NCBI GenBank assembly: GCA_949316235.1
Contig: OX438743.1
Location: 23,743,771-23,807,770, forward strand
Direction of reading: 5' to 3'
Length of the DNA: 64,000 nucleotides
DNA from: Oegoconia quadripuncta
Lineage: Eukaryota; Arthropoda; Insecta; Lepidoptera; Autostichidae
The notes below the pieces were generated by a model. The model ran no database searches, had not been told where the DNA came from, and saw only the letters and a program-made list of their open reading frames with translations. Positions 24,601 through 33,687 of this stretch are shown here, one piece after another (the first letter of the stretch is position 1; each line of letters starts with the position of its first letter). A program made the position numbers and the translations under genes.

Positions 24601-27480
24601 TAAAAACCACATAGGGTTTGAATTTAAGTCGCTTAAATTGTCAACTTTTTGAGCGTAGTTCTCTTTCAATAGTCTATCTACTTGTGCCTCATAAGCCTCA
24701 GCAAAATTCGCGTCTCTATCCATCCGACGTTCTATGCCTAGTAAGCGCTTTTGCGCATACTTAAAATTATTTGGAAACTCCGGTGTGTCACGATTCCAGA
24801 GGAGGCCAACCTCCCAGCCGCCATCAATACGACGGCTGGTTTCATCCAAAATCCGGTTGGCCCTCTCGGTTTCCACATTCTTTCGAGACACCTCGAGGAT
24901 TCCAATCGACTCTAATTCAAATTGACTTTTAACGAGGGCATGTAAATCAGGTTCGCGAATAGACATACAGTTAACGACATCAAACGAATTACAGTGGTGG
25001 TTTACGGGGCCATGGATGACCCACCCTAATGAAGTGAGAGAAGCGATAGGTTGGCCGGACTTACCCTGTCTTATCTCCCGACCAACGATAAGTTGCCAGT
25101 TGTCCTGTCCTAGGAGCAGCATCGGCTTCGTTTCCCTCCCCTCACGGCAATCCAAATCACGAAGGTGCACATTTTTATTCACTACACCAGGGGGCACTGT
25201 TTGTGAAGGCAAATCAAGGCCTTTCATTGACCTCACATTTACACTATATTTCGTCCCATTGGGTCCATAGATATGTAACTGCACTTTTTTAGAATTAGTA
25301 TCCGTCACATGTTGTCCGCGCGCGGTAACAATCGTTAGTGGGCTTACAGGATCATCACTATTCGCGGGCACTAAGTCACTGTCTATGAGCGAAACTGTTG
25401 CGCCATCGTCCAATAGAGCATGAGTTTTAATTTCACAATTGTCTCTAACGATTGTCACTGGGATCACTTTTAGTAACGCCTTCACGCATTGTCCACTAAC
25501 ACTTGTTACTTGTTCTACATTATTGTTCAACACAGGATCGCGTAGCGGTTGCGATTTAGAAAAATGTAACATGGCGTGATGAGGAGCGCGGCACTTATCA
25601 CAACGTTTTCCACGGCAGTACTCGCGCGAGTGTCTTTTCACGATGCACTTAAAACATAATTTATTGTCCTTCACAAAGTCCCATCTTGCATTAACATCGA
25701 GTCCTTGAAACATTTTACACGAGGGCAATTGATGATTGTCTTTACACATTTCACATGTGATGTCCATAGGCGCACAAGGTGGATCCACATTAGGTTTTGG
25801 GCACGAGGTGGTATCCACAGTCACAACTTTGTGATAAATCGGTCGAGGGACCGACTTGGCTCGAAGGTCACGAGGTTTCACAGCACTGGGCGACTGCACT
25901 TGCAGTGCCATCGACGGAAGAGGGTTCAGGTACGATGCAGTACGAGCTTCTTCTCTCAGGAACTCCAACAGGACATCCAGGTTCGGTGAAACGCGCAAGT
26001 CCACTGCAGACATCTCGTCTTTAATCTTTGCATATTCACCGTATTTTGCACGTTGTAGCGTTGTTAACTTTGACAGTATATCATGCACCAGTTGAGGGTT
26101 GTTGAGATATCCCACTGCCTGCACGTTTCTCAATAGAGAAACGCAATTGCGCACCGTTGATGTGAACTTCGTAATATCGCGTCCACTCTCAGTAAGACGA
26201 GGCAGGCTCCTTATCTTGTTAATCGCGCAGGCTAATATCGCGTTGGGATGTCCAAACTCCTCTTCTAGGGCACTCATTACTTCTTGAGGGTCTGCAGACG
26301 AGCGTAGAATGTCTTCAACTGCTGCTTTGGCTTCTCCGTAGAGAGCATGTTGAAGTCGAGCCATGTTCTCGTAGGGCTCGAAAGCGTAAGATGCTGTCGA
26401 TCTCTCATAGCTATTCTTGAAGGTAATCCATTCGGCAGGATTTCCATCGAAACGAGGAAGTTCGTATGTCTGTCTTGGCTTCGGTTTTCCCATCTTCATA
26501 ATTGCTTCCGCCAGTTGCTCAACGCTCTCACGACGTCTCTCCACAGATCGCTCACGAGGATAATGCGGTGTAGTTATCGGAGCAGCTGATGGTTCTCTGC
26601 GGTTTTGCTGTGGCGTCCTAGGTGGTGCACGAAAGGCGGGCGTTGTTGTAGCAAGTGGCGGTTGGTTTTCAAACTGCAGCGGCCTCAGCGTGTATTCTCG
26701 TCCAGTACCGAAATGAACAACCGGGTCGGCACGAACGCGCGCTTCGGGTGTGTTGTCCAACCACTCATTCACTCGATGTTTTGCCACGTTAACCTGCGAG
26801 CGCACTTCTTCTTCTTCATCGAGGACTGCCATAGCGGCGTCTATATTGGCCATGCGAGCAGCTAATTTCTTTTGAATCAAATCTTCTCTAATGTTGGCTC
26901 GCTCCATGGCTGCATCTAGCTCTGCTTTCTTGCGTTGAGCTTCCAAGGCCTGTCTCTGGCTTCGTGACGCTTGGCTGCTCGTATTCGACTTCACTGCAGC
27001 GGCTTCAGGTAGTGGAGGTAACCGGGGAAAAGCACGAGGGTCAAACAACACACTGCCTTCAGCCTCTGTTGGCATACGCCTAGGCGAACTAACACGAAGC
27101 TCAGGATCTTCAGGCTCGACGGGATCGCGGTAATCATACACACGGCGATCATCAGTCGGGAGTATAGGAGGAGTTACTATCACAGGCGCTGGCAACCTTA
27201 GCTGGGCCGGGTTTCCGTCCGCAGTTAGCCCAGAGTCCGATAGCGGCGAAAAATGTCCAACGCCGGAGGGCGCGGTGCGGGGGCGCTCGGCGGGGGGTGC
27301 AGAGTCGTCGTGTGCATCAGGGATGTGGCCACTGGCTGGCGGAGGAGAGCGAACTCCCACGTTCCTGCCACCATCCAAACGAGGAAGCGCGGTCGCTTCG
27401 GGCACACCGTTCGCAGGAGACATTTCTTCAGGCTGCGAAACAACACGACGACTTTGGCTTCTAGTTGTAACACCACTCAT
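21634..27480 (-). CDS. BEL/Pao gag-pol polyprotein, intact
   Basis: One frame of 1948 codons from ATG at 27480-27478 to a stop just before the polypurine tract. Domains in order, with approximate residues: gag with coiled-coil-rich N-terminus (1-560); Cys/His knuckles including CEMCKDNHQLPSC and CFKCIVKRHSREYC (570-640); aspartic protease DDGATVSLID (about 688); reverse transcriptase with ADIADMFLRVKI and the catalytic YMDDYLDS (about 1095); RNase H with HVFGDASEAAYA and WTDSR (about 1278-1370); integrase with an HHCC finger (HHEQ...CQTC), CGIDYFGP, DRGTNF and HMGGVWERLVRS (1590-1770); and a C-terminal DUF5641-type domain. All catalytic motifs are intact. The open frame continues upstream into the LTR without an ATG, so the chosen start is the first methionine. 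No envelope-like frame is present. Confidence 0.95.
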   Translation of the reverse strand: MSGVTTRSQSRRVVSQPEEMSPANGVPEATALPRLDGGRNVGVRSPPPASGHIPDAHDDSAPPAERPRTAPSGVGHFSPLSDSGLTADGNPAQLRLPAPVIVTPPILPTDDRRVYDYRDPVEPEDPELRVSSPRRMPTEAEGSVLFDPRAFPRLPPLPEAAAVKSNTSSQASRSQRQALEAQRKKAELDAAMERANIREDLIQKKLAARMANIDAAMAVLDEEEEVRSQVNVAKHRVNEWLDNTPEARVRADPVVHFGTGREYTLRPLQFENQPPLATTTPAFRAPPRTPQQNRREPSAAPITTPHYPRERSVERRRESVEQLAEAIMKMGKPKPRQTYELPRFDGNPAEWITFKNSYERSTASYAFEPYENMARLQHALYGEAKAAVEDILRSSADPQEVMSALEEEFGHPNAILACAINKIRSLPRLTESGRDITKFTSTVRNCVSLLRNVQAVGYLNNPQLVHDILSKLTTLQRAKYGEYAKIKDEMSAVDLRVSPNLDVLLEFLREEARTASYLNPLPSMALQVQSPSAVKPRDLRAKSVPRPIYHKVVTVDTTSCPKPNVDPPCAPMDITCEMCKDNHQLPSCKMFQGLDVNARWDFVKDNKLCFKCIVKRHSREYCRGKRCDKCRAPHHAMLHFSKSQPLRDPVLNNNVEQVTSVSGQCVKALLKVIPVTIVRDNCEIKTHALLDDGATVSLIDSDLVPANSDDPVSPLTIVTARGQHVTDTNSKKVQLHIYGPNGTKYSVNVRSMKGLDLPSQTVPPGVVNKNVHLRDLDCREGRETKPMLLLGQDNWQLIVGREIRQGKSGQPIASLTSLGWVIHGPVNHHCNSFDVVNCMSIREPDLHALVKSQFELESIGILEVSRKNVETERANRILDETSRRIDGGWEVGLLWNRDTPEFPNNFKYAQKRLLGIERRMDRDANFAEAYEAQVDRLLKENYAQKVDNLSDLNSNPMWFLPHFGVVNPNKPGKLRLVFDAAAIYKGSSLNNKLISGPDLLNSLFGVLMNFRLNRVAIKADIADMFLRVKIRPEDRPAQSFLWRGRDRNRDPDIYIMSSLIFGAASSPTTAIYILNKNAEDFASSHPEAVQAIRSKHYMDDYLDSVDSDDAARKLINDVTHVHATGGFNIRGWVTNSPSLRAELSPEAPSTVSLENEQGIPMERTLGLIWSPENDCLSFDVSLKRLPPALASGKVTPTKREYLRAIMSIFDPLGFLCPAIIPTRILMQQIWRSGIDWDDKLNNREAEAWFRWLSNMNKIKNVQIPRWYGLDHGNLELHVFGDASEAAYAAAAYLVGTDVNGDRKCVLISGKARVAPLKVVSVPRLELQAAVLACRLANIICKELCVPIKRKFLWTDSRTVLNWIRSDARDYQRFVSHRLSEIERKSERSDWRWVPSLQNPADEATKLSWPLDKSIWFSGPSFLCSPQHEWPAQAQGETTSEAECERVQRAHITTEATPPLIDIARHSTWKRAQRVVARVLTFVQRCRGRQSAALTRHNLLDAERILLRQSQMASFGSEIKELNAGRSMSSGSKLRALDPMIFEDGLLRVRGRLSAADELHMDERHPIILDGRDPITRLIVRDYHNRGLHSHHEQVINLMRERFWVTHLRPTVKKVVASCQTCRLARAQPQIPKMADLPAERITSSRRAFVHCGIDYFGPMEVTIGRRREKRWGVLITCLSTRAVHMELAASLNIDSAILSIRRMIARRGQPATMRSDRGTNFIGASNELRAALREMNQDKLANEMVDRYKIQWIFNPPAAPHMGGVWERLVRSIKNALRATLRERAPREEVLHTLLLEAELTVNSRPLTYVPDDPTGPVVLTPNHLLLGTAAGDAPFAKIDPGDNDARRLWKRANALADMFWHRWRREYLPTLQKRGKWTDDVPAIKENDLVLICDSALPRNQWPKGIVKKLICAKDSRVRMVDVKTTRGTLRRPVARLIVLPTDIVLG

Positions 27481-27503
27481 AACGATCTTCGTCCCTGGCC
27501 GAT

Positions 27504-27519
27504 CCGGCTCGAAGGACCA
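27504..27519 (-). promoter_or_regulatory. primer-binding site of BEL/Pao, matches tRNA-Tyr 3' end
   Basis: Three bases inside the 5' LTR the minus strand reads TGGTCCTTCGAGCCGG. Its complement CCGGCTCGAAGGA-CCA fits, from memory, the acceptor end of insect tRNA-Tyr. Confidence 0.7.
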
Positions 27520-27522
27520 AAT

Positions 27523-28059
27523 TGTTGACGACACTCGCCACAATAAACGAAGAGGTGCCGAATACGGCGGGTACGAAGAGGCGCGACGATACGAGCGGGA
27601 CGAACACACACTGCTCACTTGAATGAGCGAAGCCGGGGCACAAACACTATACAGGATGCACACAAAGAAAACTAAAACTTTCTTCTTATTATTTATTCTT
27701 CACTGTTTATATAAGACTGAGCGCACTGTAACTGGTAAAATAAGACTGACTAACTGCACGCAGGCAGCTTTCCTATATGCAAAGGGTTGGCACCCAACTA
27801 GTATCTGAATTGGACAGATTGATATTTACAATGTCTCTCTCTAACATTAAGTTACAAAGTGGGTAGTCTAACTAAACATTTTCTACGTCTACCCCAACTC
27901 AAACTATTCAACATACAATGTAGGTAGTTATACAAATCAAATTCTACAACTACCTTATCCCAAAACGATTCAAAACATAATAAGGGTAATCAAAGAAAGT
28001 AATATAATTAATAACAAAATTACCCACATAACACTTAACAATTATTGCGCTGCCCAACA
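27523..28059 (-). repeat. 5' LTR of the BEL/Pao element
   Basis: 537 bp. As the upstream repeat in element orientation it should hold promoter and transcription start. Confidence 0.95.
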
Positions 28060-28279
28060 AAGCTTGTTCTTGTTTAACCATGTTGTGTATACATGGTTGG
28101 GATTCCAATCTAGTTCGAATCTAAGTTAACTTTAAGTTCTTCTCATGTACGATTGTAATCTGTTTTGTGTACCAAGAAAAAAAAAAAAGTAATAATAATA
28201 ATTAAAGCGACTCAAATGTTTCTTTTCTCTTGCTGATGCGTAGGCGAGAAAGTGATTAAATTAAAAAATAACAATGCTA

Positions 28280-28620
28280 GAAGAAAATACATTGCGAGGT
28301 AGATATTTTTATTTTGCTTGATTGGTACCAAAAGCAGGCGTGTCGGAGCAATGAATTAGGACGTGTCCGCCATTTTCATTATTAACATGCGTGTTTTTAT
28401 TAATTTTTTGAGAATTAGTGAGATAAATTGATGCCTTTTCGTCAGTTTTTGTTTATTTTACTGTGTTTATCTCATATGTTTGTTCATTGCGGTGAGTTTT
28501 ATTTGCCATGCTTTAATTCGCATGGAGTGCTGTTCATCAAATTATTCGTGTTTTATGTATGCTGAAAGTGGAGCCTTACCTTCTGGAAAACTTTAAGAAG
28601 AATTGCGTCACGCGGTGAGT
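28280..28620 (+). other. candidate promoter and first exon (weak)
   Basis: GTCCGCCATTTTC (near 28368) and an initiator-like TCAGT (28441) precede a short frame from ATG at 28559 of about 20 codons, ending at a strong donor CGCG|GTGAGT near 28614. It resembles the CpG-poor start regions of neighbouring genes, but no domain or partner exon is identified. Confidence 0.25.
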
Positions 28621-28780
28621 GTTTTTTTGCCAGTTTTACTTATATGATATGATGTCTATACATAGTAAGTTAAAAATGTCATATAATGGCAAATTATTAT
28701 ATTCTATAATATAAGTTAATTTTTTTTATTACTGTTAATTTATTAATTTAATTGTTAATTTATTAATTTATTATTACTTA

Positions 28781-29045
28781 CGACCTGTTTGGTGTAGTGG
28801 TTAGCAACTCTGACCACTATACCAAAAGGTTGCGGGTTCGAATCCCGCTAGGGGCATATGTTTGTGTGATGAATACGGACATATGTACCCGAGTTATGGA
28901 TGTTTTCATTTATAATAAGTATTTATTTACAAAAAAAATGTATTTATGTAGTATATCAACCATCTGGTATCCACAACACAAGCCTATAGTTGCTTAAAGT
29001 GGAACTAGATGGCGCTGTGTGTATGTCAAGGATATTTATTTATAA
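28781..29045 (+). mobile_element. tRNA-derived SINE, family 1b
   Basis: Head with TTGGTGTAGTGGTTAGCAAC and GGTTCGAATCCCGC; body ends with AACTAGATGGCGCTGTGTGT. Near-identical copy at 43475; reversed copy at 17405. Confidence 0.85.
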
Positions 29046-29054
29046 TTATTATTT

Positions 29055-29385
29055 ATGCACAACGGTTTCGCACTTGAACTCAATCACACCATTTTAAGTG
29101 AAGATGAGGCCGAAGCTGTTAGCGTATTGACCCGGAAACCCCATCTTATTTGAGGGACTGGCTATCTTATCTCTGACAACCGGAACACAACAATGCTATT
29201 AACATTGCTGTTTGGCGGCAGATTTAGATAAGATGGTGGTAGCTAGCCAGGCGGACATTTAAAATGCCCTACCACCAAACCACCGAGTACTAAATATGTA
29301 CCCCGCTGGGGATCGAACCCGCGACCTCCGAATCGTAAACCCAATGTTGTTTACATTGAGCCACGGATAGCCATAATTGGGCCAC
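29055..29385 (-). mobile_element. tRNA-derived SINE, family 2
   Basis: The minus-strand head contains GGCTCAATGTAAACAAC and GGGTTCGATCCCCAGCGGGG; the body contains CTAGCTACCACCATCTTATC; the tail runs through CTTCACTTAAAATGGTGTGA. Other copies are at 34010, 36355, 56118, 60600 and 63678. Confidence 0.85.
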
Positions 29386-29780
29386 TCTGTGACTACAAAC
29401 CGCCACAAGCTGTGGTGGAAATCATTCAATCATTCTACAATTACAGTATGATCTATATAGTCATAGTGTCTATGTCCCCTGTTTTCGCTTTGGCTACGTT
29501 TATGGACCATTTAACAACTACTTTAATACTCAGTGCTGACTTCAGCGAAATGATTCGCCAAGTGTCGTAAATGTGCGGTCACCAAGGGTCGTTGAAGAAG
29601 TGTTGTTGAGCTAAAGTGATAGCTGAATGACGGTAAATGTAACGATAAAACGGGTGGCTAACCCAAAACCTACACCTACAGCCTAAACGCCTAAAATTTG
29701 GACAAATAAGACGTCGTTACATTCGTACAAATCCCGAGAGTGTTATAGGGTATTATGACGTCAAATCCTTCAAAGGGCAA
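29386..29780. other. AT-rich sequence, nothing recognised
   Basis: No gene or known repeat could be supported. Confidence 0.4.
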
Positions 29781-29784
29781 TGTG

Positions 29785-30120
29785 TAACGCTTTTATAATA
29801 AGGTTCCAGTAGACATTCAAAATATGCCTTTAAATAAATTTAAAGCAATCATAAAACAGAAATTATTAACAAAAGGCTATTATAAAATCACTGACTATTT
29901 GAATGATAAGCAAGCATGGACATAGCTGTCTTATTATTCATATAATTATCATATCGCAACCTATAATCTGTTTTAAAGAACAACCCGAGAGTTTCTTGCT
30001 CGTTCTTCTCTGGGGAGTCAGCTTTGTGAATGAGCAGTAAATTTAAACAATAATGTAATATTAATATTAATAGTGACGTTTTCAAGTGATAATTTTATCC
30101 TATGAAATAAAATATTTTGA
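29785..30120 (+). mobile_element. LINE 3' end (Jockey/CR1-like), truncated
   Basis: Translation gives NKVPVDIQNMPLNKFK, then YYKITDYLNDKQAWT and stop, the usual C-terminus of a lepidopteran LINE ORF2. The 3' UTR follows with TTTCTTGCTCGTTCTTCTCT and an AATAAAATATTTTGATTGAT tail. Confidence 0.8.
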
Positions 30121-30239
30121 TTGATTGATCATGATAAATTTAATATAGGGGACGCTAGCAGCCATTTTGTCTCGCTTGACAACAAGTAATTTCAGCACCC
30201 CATGGGTATAGATCTCGACGAAAGAAATTCAAAAACAGG

Positions 30240-30405
30240 TATCAATGGTGTCGATTCGGATGTACACCAACTAAACTAAACTAAAACCAGTTTTAAAGTA
30301 GTACTGTCTCTTTCTCCCTGGAACAGTTCGATGCGACGGCACCACTCCAAAACTGGTTTTAGTTTAGTTTAGTTTAGTTGGTGTACACCCGAATTGACAC
30401 CAATG
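30240..30405. repeat. foldback MITE (GTACACCAACTAAACT ends), copy 2
   Basis: Same terminal inverted repeats as 19675-19830, with the unique core inverted between the two copies. Confidence 0.7.
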
Positions 30406-30409
30406 TGAT

Positions 30410-31135
30410 CTAACTATTATTATAGATGCGAAAGTTTGGATGTTTGTTTATTTGTGGCTCATTCACGGTGAAACGGATTTGGATGAAATTTGAGATATAA
30501 ATGGAATACACCCTGGATTAAGACATAGGAAAAAATGTAGCATCATTTAGGAAAAATAGTGATAAACATGATGTCAATACAAGAAATAAAGATAAACTTG
30601 CAGGTCACATAAGTCGCCTCCACAAAGTCAGTAATTCATTCAAAGGTTTATGTATACGCTTTTTCAATAAAGTTCCTGTTGATATACAAAATCTTCCTTT
30701 CAATAAATTTAAAGATACTATAAAACAGAAACTTATTAAGAAAGCATATTATAAAATATCAGATTATTTAGATGATAAACAATCATGGACATAACCAGCC
30801 CGTTCGCATAACCAGGCTATTTCACAATTAATAATGAAATATTATAATATAAAATAATAATTTTGTAATATAAAAACCTTTTTTTAAAAGAGCGACCTCT
30901 CGAGTTTCTTGCTTGTTCTTCTCATGGGAAAATTGCCTATTGAACAAGCAGTAGCTTTAAAAATGTAAATTCTGACTATTTTAAGTGTACCCTGTGTACC
31001 TACAAAATAAAGCATTTTTTGATTTTGATTTTGGATATTTATCATCCTGATAAAGTGAGTAGTTCCCGCAGGATAAACAAATTTTCGCGATAAATTTCTT
31101 CCACGCAGGCGAAGCCGCGGGCGGAAAGTTGGTAA
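30410..31135. mobile_element. RTE 3'-tail repeat (minus) split by a nested LINE fragment (plus)
   Basis: Minus-strand words of an RTE-type tail occur at both ends: ATCCAAATCCGTTTCACC and CAAACTTTCGCATC at 30425-30540, and GCGGCTTCGCCTGCGTGG with CCTGCGGGAACTACTCAC at 31040-31135. Between them (about 30541-31025) is a plus-strand LINE 3' end encoding NKFKDTIKQKLIKKAYYK and YLDDKQSWT, finishing with AATAAAGCATTTTTTGATTT. The LINE therefore landed in the older repeat. Confidence 0.7.
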
Positions 31136-31970
31136 CAAATAAATATCTAAATGAAAACTTTAAAAAAATTATAAAAACAAGACGAATTAACTCAATTTAT
31201 TTAGACCACAGATGGAGGCAAGCAAATTTACCCTAAAAAAAAATATTTCCGCAAACTAAACAAAGCTTGTAGCTACTAATAAACCAACCATGAATTTAAT
31301 TGAAGCTCACGGCAGTGTCCAGATCAAGTTCTCAAAAAATATTACTCACGAGCAACCAGAGTCGGCTGACCTTAATAAATTTGAGTTATATAATATGTGT
31401 TTTAGTTTTATATGTATATATTAGATCAGGATTTTCATAACCCAAACTCCCGAAACGAACTTGGCCGGTTTTTTTAAGGAAACAAATCTCTAGGTAAGTT
31501 AGAGGTTTAGCAACAAAAATTCCAGCTTATTTGCCCGTACCTTGGCAATGGGATCTCTTTGTAATAATATCTTTTTGGAAGTAGGCATTTGGATTCATGC
31601 CAAACGTAAGAACGAACTTGAATTGTAGTCTTTAATATCATTTTCATCCAATTTGAGTGATATACTAACGAAATCATTATTATTATTAAATTCTCTATTG
31701 CACACAAAAATAAAATACAAAGAACATTTAACATAGATGATGAAGTGTACAAAGGCGGTCTTATCGCTGATAGCGATTTCTTCCAGACAACCTCAGTTAA
31801 AGAAGCTTTTTTAATAAGTAGTTGGATAGTGCAAAGTAAAAGCTGAATAACTTAAATATCAGTAGGTACATAGACGATACATATAAAATACATAGGTATA
31901 GTGGAATACATACAAAGATAAACACTTACTAAAATGAACAAACCATATAAATAAGTACAATAATAAAATA
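31136..31970. other. AT-rich sequence, nothing recognised
   Basis: No gene or repeat family could be supported. Confidence 0.4.
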
Positions 31971-31974
31971 CACA

Positions 31975-32120
31975 TAAATATATATAACAGTATATACAAT
32001 TCATTAGAGAGATAAATAATATTCCTTTAGACGCAGTTTAAACACTGCAAGCGATTCTGCGTGGCGAATATTTAGTGGTAGTGCATTCCACAACTGCGCA
32101 GCCTTAATGCCAAAGAAGAA
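31975..32120 (-). mobile_element. LINE ORF2 C-terminal fragment
   Basis: Minus-strand translation includes AAQLWNALPLNIRHAESLAV followed by FKLRLKEYYLSL and a stop, a standard LINE reverse-transcriptase C-terminus. The upstream part is missing. Confidence 0.7.
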
Positions 32121-32572
32121 ATTAATTTTTAGTCTTATTACTATAATAATTATTTTAATCGACTTCATAACAAGGAGGCTATAAATTTGAATATAACATA
32201 GGTATATGCCGTTAGATACATGCTCATAGCCCAGAGTGTCATACATAGGATATATTTTATGGTGAAGAATCGAACATGGCGCCCGCGAAGTACAAAGTAT
32301 GCTGTCGGGAATTCATTTATTTATTGCCAAGAATATAGGTTCCAAAAATTACAAACTGTTATCAAGGATGATCTGATGTTAAAGTGTTTCTGCCTCCGTA
32401 TCATGGCATCGGTTGTCGCGCGGGACGCGACGTGAGAGGAGGACAGTTGTACATTTCGTCCAAGCGAATGAGCAGGACAAATATAATCTCGCGAGGCTAT
32501 GCCACTAGTGCTGGTGTGCAAAAAAAATCTCTTCTCCAGGTTTATTTTATTCATTTGGCAAACAAACAGTCA

Positions 32573-32815
32573 TACGACCGATTGGTGTAGTGGATAGTGA
32601 CCCTGTCAGCGAAACCAACGGTTGCGGGTTCGAATCCCGCGACGGGTAAATGTTTGTGTGATGAATATGAACATTTATACCTGAGTCATGGATGTTTATA
32701 TAAATATTTATGTATGTTTATCCGTCATCTAGTATTAAAGTACTTGTACTAAAGCTTTGCTTAGTTTGGGACTAGATGATTGGTGTAAGTGTCCGAAATA
32801 TTTATTTATTTATTA
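32573..32815 (+). mobile_element. tRNA-derived SINE, family 1
   Basis: Near-identical to the copy at 15690 (head GTGTAGTGGATAGTGACC, tail CCGAAATATTTATTTATT). Confidence 0.85.
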
Positions 32816-33370
32816 TTATTTATACCTATATCAACAAATTTGTGTGAGGTCAGTATATAATAACTTGATTTTGCACTTAAAATTATTTTAAAGTTATATA
32901 GTCCTGCTAGGGGCATATGTTTATATTTATTTATTTATTTTATTAAATAGGTTTACAAACGCTTGTTACATCGCATAGAGTAATGAAGCCTTATGTATAT
33001 TATTAGCTAAATGTACAAACAATTATATGTAATCACCGCATGCATCAGATAGATTACATAAAAATTATTAAATTCAAAAACAAGAAAAAAAAATACTTAG
33101 CGAGATAAAGGTGTACCCATTTACCCTAAATAAAAGTTGATCATTCAAATAGAAGAGATGCCCAGCTTACATACATAGTAGTATCACCAGAACCATCCCA
33201 AATTGGAGGTCAGAAACATCCCAAACACAAGCGCTTAGGAATCCAAATATCATGGGCCTTCAATACATTATGTTAACACTTTGTAATATTCAGATGTGTA
33301 CTATAGACACGTGACAGATGATAATACTCATGCAAGCCATCAAAACATTTTATATGCCTTTTATTTATAC
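32816..33370. other. AT-rich sequence, nothing recognised
   Basis: Only a fragment of SINE head text (CTGCTAGGGGCATATGTTT, 32906) and simple TTTATT tracts are seen. Confidence 0.4.
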
Positions 33371-33372
33371 TA

Positions 33373-33460
33373 AATCGGAATCTAACTGTTATAACTCCGA
33401 TTACACCTTCCCATTTCCTAATTAGATTTCCTACAAATAGTCTAGTGTAAAAAGCGCTTT
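33373..33460 (+). promoter_or_regulatory. upstream block shared by THAP genes B and C (copy 1)
   Basis: TAAATCGGAATCT, CCGATTAC, CCATTTCCTA, GATTTCCTACAAATAGT and AAAAGCGCTTTA occur in the same order at 36887-36965. Each block ends roughly 200-230 bases before a THAP start codon, so it is probably duplicated promoter-proximal sequence. Confidence 0.6.
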
Positions 33461-33687
33461 ACTTGTGTATGATGCGTCCCTGTAGCGTTCATTCGTTGAC
33501 CTTCAATTTATTTACGTTTCAACTGAAGTTAGTCACACAAGCGCGTGTGCCGCGTGCTGACATCACTAGCGCCTCGTGTTTGGCCGGTCGACGCAGATTA
33601 CTTCGCCTCGCCAGCTGTTACCGCGCACGCGAGTTTATACCCAGTCGCACAGAGTATAGTCAACGTTGTTATTCAAGTTCGTTCACC

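Larger units (their letters stand above)
21074..28059 (-). mobile_element. complete BEL/Pao LTR retrotransposon, apparently recent
   Basis: The 6986-bp element lies on the minus strand and is bounded by 537-bp LTRs (TGTTG...CAACA). Direct repeats AAGCT flank it (21069-21073 and 28060-28064), a 5-bp target duplication as expected for BEL/Pao. Comparing the LTRs base by base I find a single mismatch (21365 G versus 27814 A). Primer-binding site, polypurine tract and one unbroken polyprotein are present, so all parts needed for autonomous transposition are visible. Confidence 0.96.

Noticed and set aside
27481..27663. 61-codon upstream extension of the BEL/Pao polyprotein into the LTR
   Set aside because: It begins with GTG, crosses the primer-binding site and has no ATG before 27480.
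32281..32343. Short frame MAPAKYKVCCREF as a decayed THAP start
   Set aside because: The Cys residues are adjacent rather than spaced as in THAP and no second half was found.
33463..33687. Upstream extension of THAP B
   Set aside because: No conserved residues, and the THAP domain begins properly after ATG 33688.
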